Assembly: GCF_016918935.1 (NCBI RefSeq)
Contig: NZ_JAFFOB010000019.1
Coordinates: 248,001-312,000, forward strand
Direction of reading: 5' to 3'
Length of the DNA stretch: 64,000 nucleotides
Origin: Roseitranquillus sediminis
GTDB lineage: Bacteria > Pseudomonadota > Alphaproteobacteria > Rhodobacterales > Rhodobacteraceae
Part shown: positions 34,449 to 45,098 of the stretch, piece by piece
Layout of the letters: each line of letters opens with the position of its first letter
Position numbering within the stretch: position 1 is the stretch's first letter
The notes under the pieces: generated by a model
What the model was told of the DNA's origin: nothing
The model's input: only the letters and a program-made list of their open reading frames with translations
Database searches by the model: none
Program-made: the position numbers and the translations under genes

Positions 34449-35727
34449 AGCGCAGCGCCTCGACCGGGTTCATCCGCGCCGCGCGCCGCGCCGGAAAGAG
34501 CGTGACGAGAAAGCTGAGGCCGAGTGACAGCAGGACCGCCGAGACCACGTCGCGCGCCCGGAGCACCGCCGGCAGCTCGTAGATGCCGCGCACCGAAGCG
34601 TCCCAAGCCGTGCCCCCCGAGAGCCAGTCCACCGCGTCGAATATCGGCTGGACGTAGAGCGTGAAGAGCACCCCCAGCGCCACGCCCAGTACGGTGCCGA
34701 TGAGCCCCGTCGACGCGCCGCAGAGGAAGAAGATCCGCAGGATCGCGCCCTCGGTCAGGCCGATGGTGCGCAGGATGCCGATGTCGCGGCCCTTGTTTTT
34801 CACCAGCATCACGAGGCCCGAGACGATGTTCATCGCCGCGATCAGGACCAGCACCGACATGATGACGAACATCACGTTGTCCTCGATATCGAGCGCACGC
34901 AGGAACGCGCCGGAGGCGTCGCGCCAGGTCCAGAGCAGCGTGCCCTGACCGGCGGCCTCGGCGATGGCGGGCGCGATGGTGTCGACCGCCTCCGGCTCCT
35001 CGACCATCACCTCGAGCTCGTCGGCCACGCCCTGCCGGTTGAAGTAGGTCTGCGCCTCGGCGAACGGCATGTAGACGCGGGTCTGGTCGATGTCGTAGCG
35101 CCCGGCGCTGAATACATAGACCACCTCGTAGGCCGAGATGCGGGGGCTGGTGCCGAAGGCGGTACGTGCGCCGTCGGGCGAGATCAGGCGGACGGTGTCG
35201 CCGACGCCGACGCTCAACGAGCGCGCCACACCCTCGCCCATTGCGATGCCCTCGGTAAAGCGGCCGATGTCGCCCATGCCGGTCTGCGGGTCGGCGATCC
35301 GCGGCAGGGCCGCGAGATCATCCTCGTGGATGCCGAAGACCTGCACGCCCGCGTTCTGGCCGTGGGCGTTGGCCATCACCTGCCCGCGGACCAGCGGCGC
35401 AACGCGGGTGACGCCCGGGACCGCGGCGACCCGCTCGGCCATCGCGGCGTAGTCGCCGAGGGTGCTTACGTTCGCGCCCGTATCGGTGACGCGGCCTTGC
35501 GAATAGACGGTCACGTGGGCGTTGGCGCCAAGGATCGTGTCCACGAACTCTGCCCGGAAGCCTGCGCGAACAGCCAGCGTCGCGATCAGAGCGAAGACCG
35601 CGAGCGTGATGCCGATCAGGCTGATCCAGGTCATCACGCTGACCCCGCCCTCAGCCCGCCGCGCCCTGAGATAGCGCCAGGCGATCAGCCATTCATGGCC
35701 CGCGAAGGGTGTGGTGGAGCGCGACAC
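34441..35727 (-). CDS. Lipoprotein-releasing ABC transporter permease (LolC/LolE family)
   Basis: A 428-residue inner-membrane permease. TM1 follows [23 protein letters not shown] large periplasmic domain (about 60-290) comes next, then three C-terminal helices with [19 protein letters not shown] and the coupling stretch [15 protein letters not shown]; it ends [18 protein letters not shown]. Alphaproteobacteria often have one such permease acting as a homodimer (LolF-like). GTG 35727 gives an N-terminus like its relatives; the longest frame starts at TTG 35763. Operon with lolD. Confidence 0.92.
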   Translation of the reverse strand: MSRSTTPFAGHEWLIAWRYLRARRAEGGVSVMTWISLIGITLAVFALIATLAVRAGFRAEFVDTILGANAHVTVYSQGRVTDTGANVSTLGDYAAMAERVAAVPGVTRVAPLVRGQVMANAHGQNAGVQVFGIHEDDLAALPRIADPQTGMGDIGRFTEGIAMGEGVARSLSVGVGDTVRLISPDGARTAFGTSPRISAYEVVYVFSAGRYDIDQTRVYMPFAEAQTYFNRQGVADELEVMVEEPEAVDTIAPAIAEAAGQGTLLWTWRDASGAFLRALDIEDNVMFVIMSVLVLIAAMNIVSGLVMLVKNKGRDIGILRTIGLTEGAILRIFFLCGASTGLIGTVLGVALGVLFTLYVQPIFDAVDWLSGGTAWDASVRGIYELPAVLRARDVVSAVLLSLGLSFLVTLFPARRAARMNPVEALRYE

Positions 35728-35828
35728 GAGGCGGGATGTGGGCCGCGCCGAAGTTGCGGTCAAGCGAGTTTTAGCCTTGCCGCCGCCGCTCTGTCAGGCA
35801 TCCTCCGCGCAACTGAGGGAGGTGCGCG

Positions 35829-36281
35829 ATGATCCGGTTCCTGACACTGGCTGTGGTGGCGGCACTCGCTACGGCTTCGGCCGCCTCGGCTGACGCCCCC
35901 ACCGCAGTGATCACCGGAGCAAGGGCGGCGGAGCCGATCTCAACGGTCTGCCTCGGCGGCGGCCGGGCGCGATTCTATGTGACCTTCTCGGACCCCGACG
36001 GCATCTCCTACGCGGCAGTGCACCTGGCTGCCGACTCCATCCGCCCCGCCGTTCCCGAGCGCACGAAGACATGGCTCTGGATCCCAGACTACGCCCGCGA
36101 CCAGCGCGCCTACCGATGGCGGTATGAAGATCCCTCCGCCAGCCGCACGAGCCGGACGATCCCCGTCGTGGTGGACGTCATGCAGGGCAGCCGGCCGCTG
36201 ACGGTGCACCTCGAGGCTAAGGATGCGGGCGAGGGCCTGCTGATCGAGGAAGTCGAGATCCTGCCCTCCGTCTGCCGCTAA
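35829..36281 (+). CDS. Small exported hypothetical protein
   Basis: A 150-residue protein with a signal peptide (FLTLAVVAALATASAASA) and a mature part predicted mostly beta (RARFYVTFSDPDGISYAAVHL, then TIPVVVDVMQGSRPLTVHLEA). Two Cys residues (STVCLGG and the terminal PSVCR) could pair. GAGGGAGG precedes the ATG. It stands alone, divergent from the lol permease. No family recognised. Confidence 0.7.
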   Translation: MIRFLTLAVVAALATASAASADAPTAVITGARAAEPISTVCLGGGRARFYVTFSDPDGISYAAVHLAADSIRPAVPERTKTWLWIPDYARDQRAYRWRYEDPSASRTSRTIPVVVDVMQGSRPLTVHLEAKDAGEGLLIEEVEILPSVCR

Positions 36282-36581
36282 CCTGCTTCGCGCGGCGCAG
36301 GGCCCAAGGCCTAGCGCTTTCGCAAGTTGGGGAGGCCGCATCCGCCACGGCGCGGAATGACGCTTTGCTATGACCGTCGAGGTTTCGGCTCGAACAGGGA
36401 AGCAGGCGGAGGACTGGCAGTGTCGGCGACTCCGGATGCGGCGCGGCGGTGGACGTCGGGACTCCCCTGCTTGATCCTGAGCGGGTGCGCGGCATGGCCC
36501 CGGGGCGTGCGCGGACTGCCGGTCGTCTTCTCGACCAGTCCGGACATCGAGGCGGCTCACAGCGGGCGAGGCTGAAGGGAC
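36282..36581. other. Intergenic stretch without a supported gene
   Basis: About 300 bases between two facing genes. A short plus-strand frame (36327-36575) has no ribosome site, no recognisable motif and is mostly Arg/Gly/Pro from GC-rich DNA. I see no RNA gene or terminator with a T tract. Confidence 0.5.
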
Positions 36582-37922
36582 TTACGCGGCGGCGTAGATA
36601 TCTGCCACGCGCGCCACGGCGTCCTCGAGAGACATTTCCTCGGACCGGCCGGTCCGGCGGCTGGTCAGCTCGACCTTGCCGGCGTTCAATCCCCGCGGGC
36701 CCACGGTGATACGCCAGGGGAGGCCGACCAGGTCCATGGTCGCGAACTTGGCGCCCGCGCGCTCGTCACGGTCGTCGTAGAGCGGATCGAGTCCACGCGC
36801 CGTCAGCGTGGCGTAGAGCTGCTCACAAGCCGCATCGGTCGCGGCGTCACCCTGTCTGAGGTTCACGATGCCGCAGTGGAACGGCGTCACGCCCTCGGGC
36901 CAGATGATGCCGTTCTCGTCGTGGCTCGCCTCGATGATCGCGCCGAGAAGGCGGCTGACGCCGATGCCGTGCGACCCCATGTGGACCGGGACCCGCTCGC
37001 CCGCGTCGTTGGTGACGAGCGCGCCCATCGGCTCGGAATATTTGGTGCCGAAGTAGAAGATCTGCCCCACCTCGATGCCGCGCGACCGGCGCTGCCGCTC
37101 GGTCGGGACGCGCTCGGCGAAGGCCGCCTCGTCGTGGGTCTCGTCGGTGCGGGCGTAGGGGGCGGTCCATTCGTCAACGATGGCGCGGCATTCGTCGCGG
37201 CTGTCGAAGTCGACGACGCGGTCGCCGAGGCGCAGGTCGGTGATGGCGCTGTCGTAGAAGACCTCCGACTCGCCCGTCTCGGCCAGCACCAGGAACTCGT
37301 GCGTATCGTCCCCGCCGATCGGGCCGGAGGCCGCACGCATCGGAATAGCCTGCAGGCCCATCCGCTCATAAGTGCGCAGGTAGCTCACCATGTGGCGATT
37401 GTAGGCGTGGATGGCGGCGTCGCGGTCAACATCGAAGTTGTAGCCGTCCTTCATCAGGAACTCGCGCCCGCGCATGACGCCAAAGCGTGGCCGCACCTCG
37501 TCGCGGAACTTCCACTGGATGTGGTAAAGCGTCAGCGGCAGGTCGCGGTAGCTCGAGACGTGGCTGCGGAAGATGTCGGTGATCATCTCCTCGTTCGTCG
37601 GGCCGTAGAGCATGTCGCGGTCGTGCCGGTCGCGGATCCGCAGGAGCTCCTCGCCGTAGGCATCGTAGCGCCCGCTCTCGCGCCACAGGTCCGCCGACTG
37701 AAGCGTCGGCATCAGGAGCGGGATGTGGCCGGCACGCTGCTGCTCCTCGTGGACGATCTGCTCGACGCGGCGCAGTACGCGATAGCCGAGCGGCAGCCAG
37801 GAATAGATGCCGGCGGCGGCCTGCTTGATCATGCCCGCCCGCAGCATCAGCCGGTGGCTGACAATCTGCGCCTCGGCGGGCGTCTCCTTGAGGACGGGGA
37901 GGAAGTAACGTGACAGGCGCAT
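36582..37922 (-). CDS. proS: Prolyl-tRNA synthetase, short alphaproteobacterial form
   Basis: A 446-residue class II synthetase. N-terminal [18 protein letters not shown] and [29 protein letters not shown], then [14 protein letters not shown], motif 2 [26 protein letters not shown], and [13 protein letters not shown]. The editing (INS) domain of the 570-residue bacterial form is missing: the catalytic halves join directly. This short form is normal in Rhodobacterales and relatives. The anticodon-binding domain from [10 protein letters not shown] is complete. Confidence 0.94.
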   Translation of the reverse strand: MRLSRYFLPVLKETPAEAQIVSHRLMLRAGMIKQAAAGIYSWLPLGYRVLRRVEQIVHEEQQRAGHIPLLMPTLQSADLWRESGRYDAYGEELLRIRDRHDRDMLYGPTNEEMITDIFRSHVSSYRDLPLTLYHIQWKFRDEVRPRFGVMRGREFLMKDGYNFDVDRDAAIHAYNRHMVSYLRTYERMGLQAIPMRAASGPIGGDDTHEFLVLAETGESEVFYDSAITDLRLGDRVVDFDSRDECRAIVDEWTAPYARTDETHDEAAFAERVPTERQRRSRGIEVGQIFYFGTKYSEPMGALVTNDAGERVPVHMGSHGIGVSRLLGAIIEASHDENGIIWPEGVTPFHCGIVNLRQGDAATDAACEQLYATLTARGLDPLYDDRDERAGAKFATMDLVGLPWRITVGPRGLNAGKVELTSRRTGRSEEMSLEDAVARVADIYAAA

Positions 37923-38024
37923 GTGCTTTTCCGGCGCAGAATGATCCGTCCGCTCTAGGCGATCGCAGGGGGGCGGGCAAGCCGCGGCCCTTGCGCGAAA
38001 GACGGGGTTGAGCGATGACGCTGC

Positions 38025-39092
38025 ATGGCCCTGCCGGTACGCGAACAGCTGAAATACTGGGGGATCGCCACACTGGCGTTCATCTTCCTGCTGTGGCTGC
38101 TCGGTGACGTCATCCTGCCGTTCATCCTCGGCGCTGCCGTTGCGTATATCCTCGATCCGGTGGCGGACTGGCTGCAGCGGCGTGGACTGCCGCGGATCTG
38201 GGCAACGATGGTCATCACCATCGTCGCCCTGCTAATCTTCGTGGTGCTCGTCCTCCTCGTCGTGCCGACGCTGGTGAACCAGGCGACGGCGCTCGCCGAG
38301 GCCGCGCCGGAGATCGTTCAGAACCTGCAGGCGTTCCTGATCGAGCGGTTCCCGTCCTACATCGACGAGGATTCGATCCTGCGTCGTTCGCTGAGCGATG
38401 TGGGTGAGACGGTGCGCGCGCGGGGGGGCGAGCTGGTGCAGGGCCTCCTTGCCTCGGTTGGCAGCGTGGTGAACGCGCTGGTGCTGGTCGTCATCGTGCC
38501 GGTGGTGACGTTCTACCTGCTGATGGACTGGGACCGAATCGTGGCGCGTGTCGACGCGCTGCTGCCGCGCGACCACGCGCCGGTGATCCGGCGCCTCGCG
38601 CGGGAGATCGACGACACGCTGGCGGGCTTCATCCGGGGCCAGGGCACGGTCTGCATCATCCTCGGCACCTACTACGCGGTGGCGCTGATGGCGGTGGGGC
38701 TGCCGTTCGGACTGGTGATCGGGTTCATCGCCGGGCTCTTGACCTTCATCCCCTACGTCGGCGCCCTCGTCGGCGGCGTCATGTCCATTGGGCTGGCGCT
38801 ATTCCAATTCTGGGGCGACTGGATCTGGATCGTCGCCGTCTGGGCGATCTTCCAGTCGGGCCAGTTCGTCGAGGGCAACATCCTGACGCCGAAGCTCGTG
38901 GGCGACAGCGTCGGCCTGCATCCGGTCTGGCTGATCTTCGCGCTCTCGGCGTTCGGGGCGCTCTTCGGCTTCGTGGGGCTGCTCGTGGCGGTCCCGGTCG
39001 CCGCCATCATCGGCGTACTCGTGCGTTTCGGCATCGAGCGTTACCGTGACAGCACGCTCTACACCGGGATCGGCGATGGCGGCGAGAGCTGA
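38025..39092 (+). CDS. AI-2E/PerM-family membrane transporter
   Basis: A 355-residue inner-membrane protein with about seven to eight hydrophobic helices. Typical stretches are [21 protein letters not shown] at the N-terminus, the central [12 protein letters not shown], and [15 protein letters not shown] followed by [17 protein letters not shown]. The family includes TqsA (AI-2 export) and Na+/H+ antiporters, so the substrate is open. It overlaps hdaA by 17 bases, forming an operon with hdaA, ppk and probably ppx. Confidence 0.9.
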   Translation: MALPVREQLKYWGIATLAFIFLLWLLGDVILPFILGAAVAYILDPVADWLQRRGLPRIWATMVITIVALLIFVVLVLLVVPTLVNQATALAEAAPEIVQNLQAFLIERFPSYIDEDSILRRSLSDVGETVRARGGELVQGLLASVGSVVNALVLVVIVPVVTFYLLMDWDRIVARVDALLPRDHAPVIRRLAREIDDTLAGFIRGQGTVCIILGTYYAVALMAVGLPFGLVIGFIAGLLTFIPYVGALVGGVMSIGLALFQFWGDWIWIVAVWAIFQSGQFVEGNILTPKLVGDSVGLHPVWLIFALSAFGALFGFVGLLVAVPVAAIIGVLVRFGIERYRDSTLYTGIGDGGES

Positions 39093-39774
39093 TCCACGGC
39101 AGCTCGGCCTCGACCTCCCCGCGCGTCCGGCGCTGGGCCGCGAGGCGTTCCTCGTCTCGCCCTGCAACGATGTTGCGCTGGCGCAGATCGATGCCTGGCG
39201 CGACTGGCCGACGCGAAAGCTGGTGCTGACGGGACCGCCCGGCAGCGGCAAGACCCACCTCGCCCACATCTGGGCCGCCGAGGCGGAGGCGCGTGTCCTG
39301 GCGGCCCCGGATCTCGCGTCGGCCACTCCGGCCGAGGTGGCGCCCGGAAATCTCGCGGTCGAGGACGCCGACCGCATCGCGGGTGACGCGGAGGCCGAAC
39401 GGATGCTCTTTCACCTGCACAACATGGTGCTGGAGAGTGGCGGCTCGCTCCTCCTGACCGCGCGCGAGGCACCAGCGCGTTGGGGGGTGCGGCTGCCGGA
39501 TCTCGCCAGCCGCATCGGCGCGGCGGGGCTGGCCGGGCTCAATGCGCCGGACGACGACCTCCTGCGCGCGGTGCTGGTCAAGCTCTTCGCCGACTGCCAG
39601 CAGGCTGTCTCGCCGCGGCTGGTGGACTACCTTGCGACGCACATGGATCGCTCGTTCGCCGCGGCGCGCCGGATCGTGGCGCGGCTCGACGGGCTCGCGC
39701 TGGCCTCACGCTCGAGGATCACCCGCGAGATGGCGCGCCGCCTGCTGGAGGAGGATCATGCAACCCGTGCCTGA
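39076..39774 (+). CDS. hdaA: DnaA regulatory inactivator homologue (HdaA)
   Basis: A 232-residue DnaA-like AAA+ protein without a DNA-binding domain. It has the clamp-binding-like N-terminus RQLGLDLP, P-loop [12 protein letters not shown], and [21 protein letters not shown]. With the sliding clamp such proteins stimulate ATP hydrolysis by DnaA and prevent over-initiation. ATG 39076 gives the QLGLDL motif near the terminus as in Hda. It overlaps both neighbours by 17 bases. Confidence 0.9.
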   Translation: MAARADPRQLGLDLPARPALGREAFLVSPCNDVALAQIDAWRDWPTRKLVLTGPPGSGKTHLAHIWAAEAEARVLAAPDLASATPAEVAPGNLAVEDADRIAGDAEAERMLFHLHNMVLESGGSLLLTAREAPARWGVRLPDLASRIGAAGLAGLNAPDDDLLRAVLVKLFADCQQAVSPRLVDYLATHMDRSFAAARRIVARLDGLALASRSRITREMARRLLEEDHATRA

Positions 39775-41977
39775 CCTGACCGCCTCGGCCGCAGCGCCGG
39801 AAGCCAGCCGAATCCCGGAGACCGATTTCCTGACAGCCCCCCTGCCCCCGCCGGTCGAGCTGGAGGACGTCGCGCTGGACGGGCCGCAGCGCTTCTTCAA
39901 CCGCGAGCTCAGCTGGATCGCCTTCAACTGGCGCGTACTTGAGGAGGCCGAGAACGAGCGCGTGCCGCTGCTGGAGAGACTGCGCTTCCTGTCGATCTCG
40001 GCGGCGAACCTCGACGAGTTCTATACCGTTCGCGTCGCGGGCCTAAGGGAGCTCGCGCACGCCGGAAACACGACGCCCGCGGCGGACGGCCGCACGCCCG
40101 CCGAGCAGCTCGTGCTGATCGACGAACGGGCGCGGGCGCTGATGAAGCGCCAGCAGTCGGTCTTGCAGGTATTGCAGGGCGAAATGGCGGCGACCGGAAT
40201 GCACATCCTGACCCGAGCCGAGCTGACCGAGGAGGAGCGGCGCCATCTCGACGCGGCATTCCTCGAGCAGGTGTTCCCGGTCCTCTCGCCGCTCGCCATC
40301 GACCCGGCGCACCCGTTCCCATTCATCCCGAACGCAGGCTTCTGCCTCGGGCTGCAGCTCGAGCGGCGGTCGGACCGCCGCAAGCTTCAGGCGCTGCTGC
40401 CGATCCCGCACCAGATCGACCGGTTCCTGAGGTTGCCGGGCGACGGCCACCGCTTCCTCCCGCTGGAAGAGCTGCTGCTTCTCAAGCTCGACAGCCTGTT
40501 CCCGGGCTATGCCGAGGTCGGCAACTGCGCCTTTCGCGTACTGCGCGACAGCGACCTCGAGGTCGAGGAAGAAGCCGAGGACCTGGTGCGCGAGTTCGAG
40601 ACGGCGCTCAAGCGCCGCCGTCGCGGCGAGGTGGTACGGATGAAGATGTCGGCGGGCGCGCCGGAGGGTCTGCGCCGGCTCATCATGGACCAGCTCCACG
40701 TCCGCACGCATGAGGTGATCGAGATCGAGGGGCTGATCGGCATTGCCGCGCTCTCCGAACTCGTGGTGGACGACCGGCCCGACCTGCTCTGGCCCAGCTT
40801 CACGCCGCGGGTCCCGGAGCGGGTGCAGGACCACGACGGCGACATGTTCGCCGCGATCCGGCAGAAGGACATGCTGCTGCACCACCCCTACGAGACGTTC
40901 GACATGGTGGTGCGCTTCCTCGCGCAGGCCGCGGCCGATCCCGACGTGGTGGCGATCAAGCAGACGCTCTACCGCACCTCGATCCAGTCGCCGATTGTCG
41001 CGGCGCTTTGCGAAGCGGCGGAGTCGGGCAAGTCCGTCACCGCGCTCGTCGAACTCAAGGCGCGGTTCGACGAGGCGGCGAACATCCGTCAGTCGCGCCG
41101 GCTCGAGCGGGCAGGAGCGCATGTCGTCTACGGCTTTCTCAACTACAAGACGCACGCCAAGATCGCGACGGTCGTCCGGCGCGAAGGCACGCGGCTCGTG
41201 ACCTACACGCACTACGGGACCGGCAACTACCATCCGATCACGGCGCGGATCTACACCGACCTCAGCCTCTTCACCTGCGACGCGGCGCTGGGACGGGACG
41301 CGACGAAGGTCTTCAATTACCTTTCGGGATATGCGCAGCCGGTCGGCCTGGAGAACCTCGCAATCTCGCCACTGACGCTTAAGACGCGGCTCCTTGAGAT
41401 GATCGACGCCGAAGCGCGGCAGGCCGAGGCGGGACGGCCTGCCGTGATCTGGGCCAAGCTGAACGCGCTGATCGATCCGGACGTGATCGACGCACTCTAC
41501 GACGCCTCGCGCCGCGGTGTGCGGATCGACCTGGTCGTTCGCGGGATCTGTGGACTGCGACCGGGCCTGAAGGGGCTCAGCGAGAACATCCGCGTCAAGT
41601 CGATCGTCGGCCGCTTCCTCGAACACAGCCGGATCGTCTGCTTCGGCGACGGTCACGGTCTGCCGCACTCCAAGGCACGGGTCTTCATCTCGTCGGCCGA
41701 TTGGATGGGCCGCAACCTCGGCCGCAGGGTCGAGACGCTGGTGGAGTGCCGGAACCCGACGGTGAAGGCGCAGATTGCCAGTCAGATCATGGCGGCGAAC
41801 ATGGCCGACGTGGCGCAAAGCTGGGTGCTGAGGCCGGACGGAACGTTCGACCGCGACGTGCCGCCGGGCGAGCGGGCGTTCAGCTGCCACCGTTTCTTCA
41901 TGGAGAATCCGTCGCTCTCGGGGCGGGGCTCGGCAGGCGCGGCCGATGTTCCGGAACTGACCCATTCAAGCGATTGA
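39758..41977 (+). CDS. ppk1: Polyphosphate kinase 1
   Basis: A 739-residue enzyme that builds polyphosphate from ATP. It begins with a roughly 40-residue extension, then [20 protein letters not shown], the PPK1 N-terminal signature. The catalytic phospho-His lies in [28 protein letters not shown] and the second His motif [21 protein letters not shown] follow. A GGAGGAGG site precedes ATG 39758 inside the end of hdaA. Together with the following ppx it sets polyphosphate levels. Confidence 0.96.
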   Translation: MQPVPDLTASAAAPEASRIPETDFLTAPLPPPVELEDVALDGPQRFFNRELSWIAFNWRVLEEAENERVPLLERLRFLSISAANLDEFYTVRVAGLRELAHAGNTTPAADGRTPAEQLVLIDERARALMKRQQSVLQVLQGEMAATGMHILTRAELTEEERRHLDAAFLEQVFPVLSPLAIDPAHPFPFIPNAGFCLGLQLERRSDRRKLQALLPIPHQIDRFLRLPGDGHRFLPLEELLLLKLDSLFPGYAEVGNCAFRVLRDSDLEVEEEAEDLVREFETALKRRRRGEVVRMKMSAGAPEGLRRLIMDQLHVRTHEVIEIEGLIGIAALSELVVDDRPDLLWPSFTPRVPERVQDHDGDMFAAIRQKDMLLHHPYETFDMVVRFLAQAAADPDVVAIKQTLYRTSIQSPIVAALCEAAESGKSVTALVELKARFDEAANIRQSRRLERAGAHVVYGFLNYKTHAKIATVVRREGTRLVTYTHYGTGNYHPITARIYTDLSLFTCDAALGRDATKVFNYLSGYAQPVGLENLAISPLTLKTRLLEMIDAEARQAEAGRPAVIWAKLNALIDPDVIDALYDASRRGVRIDLVVRGICGLRPGLKGLSENIRVKSIVGRFLEHSRIVCFGDGHGLPHSKARVFISSADWMGRNLGRRVETLVECRNPTVKAQIASQIMAANMADVAQSWVLRPDGTFDRDVPPGERAFSCHRFFMENPSLSGRGSAGAADVPELTHSSD

Positions 41978-42030
41978 CGCACTGGCCCATGAACGACAGG
42001 TTGAGCCCTGCACCTGCGGAGGAACCGTCC

Positions 42031-43551
42031 ATGGCAGATGACGGCACTGGATGGGGGCCGTTCGGACGGCCGCTCTTCGACAGCCCAAAGGCCCGTGCGC
42101 TCAGCCGCGTCGGGGTGATCGACGTCGGTTCGAACTCGGTCCGCCTCGTCGTCTTCGACGGAGCCGCCCGCAGCCCGGCGTATTTCTACAACGAGAAGGT
42201 CATGTGCGGCCTCGGCCGCGGCTTCAACGAGACCGGCCGTCTGCACCCCGAGGGCCGCGCGAGGGCGCTCGCGGCGTTACGGCGCTTTGCCCTCATCGCC
42301 AAGGGCATGGCGGTCTCGCCCCTGATCTCCGTGGCCACGGCCGCGGTGCGGGAGGCGGCCGACGGCCCGACCTTCCGCGAGGAGGTGCGCAAGGAAACGG
42401 GCATCGACCTCTGGGTCATCGACGGCGAGGAGGAGGCGCGGCTCTCGGCTCAGGGGGTTTTGCTGGGCTGGCCCGGAGCGGAGGGGCTGATCTGCGACAT
42501 CGGCGGCTCATCAATGGAGCTCGCCCGGATCGGCGACGGCAAGGTGGGCGAGCGGGTGACATCGCCGCTGGGGCCGTTCCGCCTGGCGGAGGTGAAGCCG
42601 GCCAAGCTGAAGGGCCATATCGCGGGCATGGTCTCCGGACTCGTCGAGCGGATGGGCAAGGCCCCCGACCGCCTGTTTCTCGTCGGCGGATCATGGCGTG
42701 CCATCGCGCGGCTCGACATGCTGCGGCGGAACTATCCGCTGACGGTCCTGCACGAATACCGGATGACGCCGCAGGCGGTGGTCGAGACGGTGGACTGGAT
42801 CGCGCAGAACGACATCCAGGCGCTGCGCCAGCGCGCCGACCTCAGCGAGGCGCGGATGGCGCTGGTGCCGGTGGCGTCGCACGTGCTGCGCGGCGTGGTG
42901 AAGGGCTTTCGCCCGCGCGAAATCGCCATATCGAGCTACGGCATCCGCGAGGGGATGCTCTACGAGCAGATGCCGCCGGAGCTGCGGGCGCGCGACCCGC
43001 TGATCGAATCCTGCCGCTTTGCCGAGAGCAAGGACGCGCGGATGCCGGGTTTCGGTCGACAGCTCTACCGCTTCGTGATGCCGATCTTCAAGGCGATGCC
43101 GGACGACCGTCTGCGCCTCGTCCGCGCCGCCTGCCTGCTGCACGACGTGAGCTGGCGGGCGCACCCGGATTATCGCCACGAGGTCTGCTTCGACAACGCC
43201 ACCCGCGCCAATCTCGGCGGGCTCACGCATCAGGAGCGGGTGTTCCTCGGCCTCTCCCTGCTCCACCGCTACAAGGGCTCGCGCGACGGCCGATTCGAGG
43301 CCGCGGTCTCGCTCCTGCCGCCGAAGGAGATCAAGCTGGCCGAAGTGCTCGGCCGCGCGATGCGCTTCGGCGCGATGTTCAGCGTGGAGGACCCCGCCGC
43401 CATGGGCGAGATGCGGTGGTTCCCGCGCAAGAAGCGGCTGGAGATGCACGTCTCGCGCGAGGCGGACGGGCTCTTCGGCGAAGTCGCGGCGAGCCGTTTC
43501 CACGCGCTGGCCTCGGCCCTCGACGCGTCACCCGTGGTGATGCGGCGCTAG
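42031..43551 (+). CDS. ppx: Exopolyphosphatase / guanosine pentaphosphatase family (Ppx/GppA)
   Basis: A 506-residue sugar-kinase/actin-fold phosphatase that shortens polyphosphate. Motifs: VGVIDVGSNSVRLVVFDG, SVATAAVREAADG, VIDGEEEARLSAQG, and LICDIGGSSMELARI. The C-terminal HD-like part has ACLLHDVSWRAHPDYRHE. ATG 42031 is preferred over ATG 41989 because GGAGG lies 8 bases before it. It follows ppk by about 53 bases. Its TAG overlaps the convergent small gene by 4 bases. Confidence 0.93.
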   Translation: MADDGTGWGPFGRPLFDSPKARALSRVGVIDVGSNSVRLVVFDGAARSPAYFYNEKVMCGLGRGFNETGRLHPEGRARALAALRRFALIAKGMAVSPLISVATAAVREAADGPTFREEVRKETGIDLWVIDGEEEARLSAQGVLLGWPGAEGLICDIGGSSMELARIGDGKVGERVTSPLGPFRLAEVKPAKLKGHIAGMVSGLVERMGKAPDRLFLVGGSWRAIARLDMLRRNYPLTVLHEYRMTPQAVVETVDWIAQNDIQALRQRADLSEARMALVPVASHVLRGVVKGFRPREIAISSYGIREGMLYEQMPPELRARDPLIESCRFAESKDARMPGFGRQLYRFVMPIFKAMPDDRLRLVRAACLLHDVSWRAHPDYRHEVCFDNATRANLGGLTHQERVFLGLSLLHRYKGSRDGRFEAAVSLLPPKEIKLAEVLGRAMRFGAMFSVEDPAAMGEMRWFPRKKRLEMHVSREADGLFGEVAASRFHALASALDASPVVMRR

Positions 43552-43847
43552 AGTTCGATGCCGCCCTCGGGCATCTCCTCCGGCACCTCGTCATCGGGCA
43601 GCGGCGTCTTGCGGCGAATGATGATGTCGCCATTGGGTAGCATCTCCGGCGCCTCATAGGCGTCGAGGTCGCCGGCCAGCTCGCGAAGCTGCTGCAGTGC
43701 AGGCTCCATCTCGCCCAGCAGGCCGCGCAGCAGCGTCTCAGCCCCGCGCGACAGGAGGTCGAAGCCACGCTCCACCTCGCCGTCCTCCTGCACCTGTGCC
43801 TGTGCCTGTGCGGCGCAAAGCACCAGTATCACCACAAGTCGTTTCAT
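43548..43847 (-). CDS. Small exported acidic protein
   Basis: A 99-residue protein with a signal peptide (KRLVVILVLCAAQAQAQ), then an amphipathic helix (LLSRGAETLLRGLLGEMEPALQ) and the conserved-looking tail YEAPEMLPNGDIIIRRK followed by acidic residues. Relatives in Rhodobacteraceae are sometimes labelled AAA+ ATPases, but no P-loop or other ATPase motif exists here, so that label is wrong for this sequence. Periplasmic; function unknown. Confidence 0.82.
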   Translation of the reverse strand: MKRLVVILVLCAAQAQAQVQEDGEVERGFDLLSRGAETLLRGLLGEMEPALQQLRELAGDLDAYEAPEMLPNGDIIIRRKTPLPDDEVPEEMPEGGIEL

Positions 43848-43878
43848 GCTCCGTATGGTAGCACGGTCGGGCGACTTG

Positions 43879-44559
43879 TCAGGCCGCTTCGCCGCTGATC
43901 TCGCGCCAGGCACGGTTGATGGCCACCAGGCGTTTCTCAGCGAGCTTGATCGCCTCTTCCGGCACGCCCCGCGCCAGCATCCGGTCGGGATGCGTCTCGC
44001 GCACGAGGCGGCGCCACGCGGCCCGCACTTCGGCGACAGGTGTCCCGGGCTCCACGCCGAGCACGTCGTAGGGATCGGGATCCGCATCGGGTACGAAACG
44101 CGCGCGGATGCTGCGGAATTGCCGGTCCGGCAGGCCGAAGAGGACCGAGACGCGGTGCAGGAAATCATCCTCGGCCGGGTGATAGGCCCCGTCCGCGACC
44201 GCGATGTGGAAGAGGCCCTCCAGCAGGTCGGCGAGCGTCTCGCTCCCCTCGCCGAACATCCTGCCGATGCGCCGGGCGTAATCCTGAAATCCCGCGATGT
44301 CCTTTCGAGCAAGGTTGAAGACGCGGGCCGCGTTCTCCTCTTCGCCCGGCGGGATGGTGAATACCTCGCGGAACGCGGTCACCTCGTCGCGGGTGACGCG
44401 GCCATCGGCCTTGGCCATCTTGGCGCCAAGCGCGATGACCGCTATGGCGAAGGCGACGCTGCGCTCCGGCGGGCTGCGCAGGCGGTCGAACAGCGCGGCC
44501 AGCCCCTCGCCCGAGGCAAGCGCCGAAAGAGCGGCTGCGATGCGTCTCCAGATCGACAT
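43879..44559 (-). CDS. TerB/J-domain protein (DjlA-like co-chaperone)
   Basis: A 226-residue protein. A TerB-like helical domain (about 40-150) has AIAVIALGAKMAKADGRVTRDE and LFHIAVADGAYHPAEDDFL, two DG-x-x acidic turns. A C-terminal J domain (about 160-226) has PYDVLGVEPGTPVAEVRAAW and the DnaK-activating HPD in ETHPDRM. The order matches DjlA, but there is no strong N-terminal membrane anchor (only MSIWRRIAAALSALA). Probably recruits DnaK. Close to the small exported gene on the same strand. Confidence 0.9.
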   Translation of the reverse strand: MSIWRRIAAALSALASGEGLAALFDRLRSPPERSVAFAIAVIALGAKMAKADGRVTRDEVTAFREVFTIPPGEEENAARVFNLARKDIAGFQDYARRIGRMFGEGSETLADLLEGLFHIAVADGAYHPAEDDFLHRVSVLFGLPDRQFRSIRARFVPDADPDPYDVLGVEPGTPVAEVRAAWRRLVRETHPDRMLARGVPEEAIKLAEKRLVAINRAWREISGEAA

Positions 44560-44600
44560 GGCGTCAGGCTATCGCATGGGGGCGCAGGGGGCGAAAGGTG

Positions 44601-45098
44601 TCAGGTCTTCCCGAGCACCTTCTGCATGAGGTGGAGACCGATCCAGCGCCCGAACTTGCGGCCGACCTCCGGCAGGACCGCGATCTCGTCATAGCCGAGG
44701 GCGACGTGGAAGGCGCGGCCGCCGGGATTCTCCGCGCTCACGCCCGCGATCAGGGAATGCACCCCGCGCTCGGCCGCATGTGTCTCGAGAGCCGCCATGA
44801 GTTGCCGCCCCAGCCCGCGACCCCGGGCAGAGGGCGCAAGGTGGATCGTGTGCTCCATCGTGTGGCGGTAGCCGATCCCCGCCCGGAACTGGGCGTAGGT
44901 GGCGAAACCTGCCACCTCGCCGTCGATGTCGGCCACGAGGAACGCGCATGCGCCCTGCGCGCGCTCACCGATCATGGCGGCGAGGGCGTCCTCCGCGTGC
45001 TCTGCCGCATTGAAGGTGATCGTCGTCTCCCGGATCAGCGGGTTCCAGATCGCGGCCACGGACGCCGCGTCGGCAGGTCGCGCCAGTCGTATTGTCAC
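44601..45098 (-). CDS. GNAT N-acetyltransferase, phosphinothricin acetyltransferase-like
   Basis: A 165-residue GNAT. Motifs: RPADAASVAAIWNPLIRETTITFN, YRHTMEHTIHLAPSARGRGL with the acetyl-CoA loop ARGRGLG, and GVHSLIAGVSAENPGGRAFHV. These are usual in the PAT/MnaT branch, which acetylates phosphinothricin, methionine sulfone or similar amino-acid analogues. GTG 45098 overlaps the TGA of the VOC gene upstream (GTGA), so the pair is coupled. Confidence 0.88.
   Translation of the reverse strand: MTIRLARPADAASVAAIWNPLIRETTITFNAAEHAEDALAAMIGERAQGACAFLVADIDGEVAGFATYAQFRAGIGYRHTMEHTIHLAPSARGRGLGRQLMAALETHAAERGVHSLIAGVSAENPGGRAFHVALGYDEIAVLPEVGRKFGRWIGLHLMQKVLGKT

Noticed and set aside
36327-36575. 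Short plus-strand frame between the small exported gene and proS
   Set aside because: No ribosome site, no motif and unusual composition; not enough to call a gene.
43548-43847. AAA+ ATPase label for the small exported protein
   Set aside because: The 99-residue protein has a signal peptide and no P-loop or Walker B motif.
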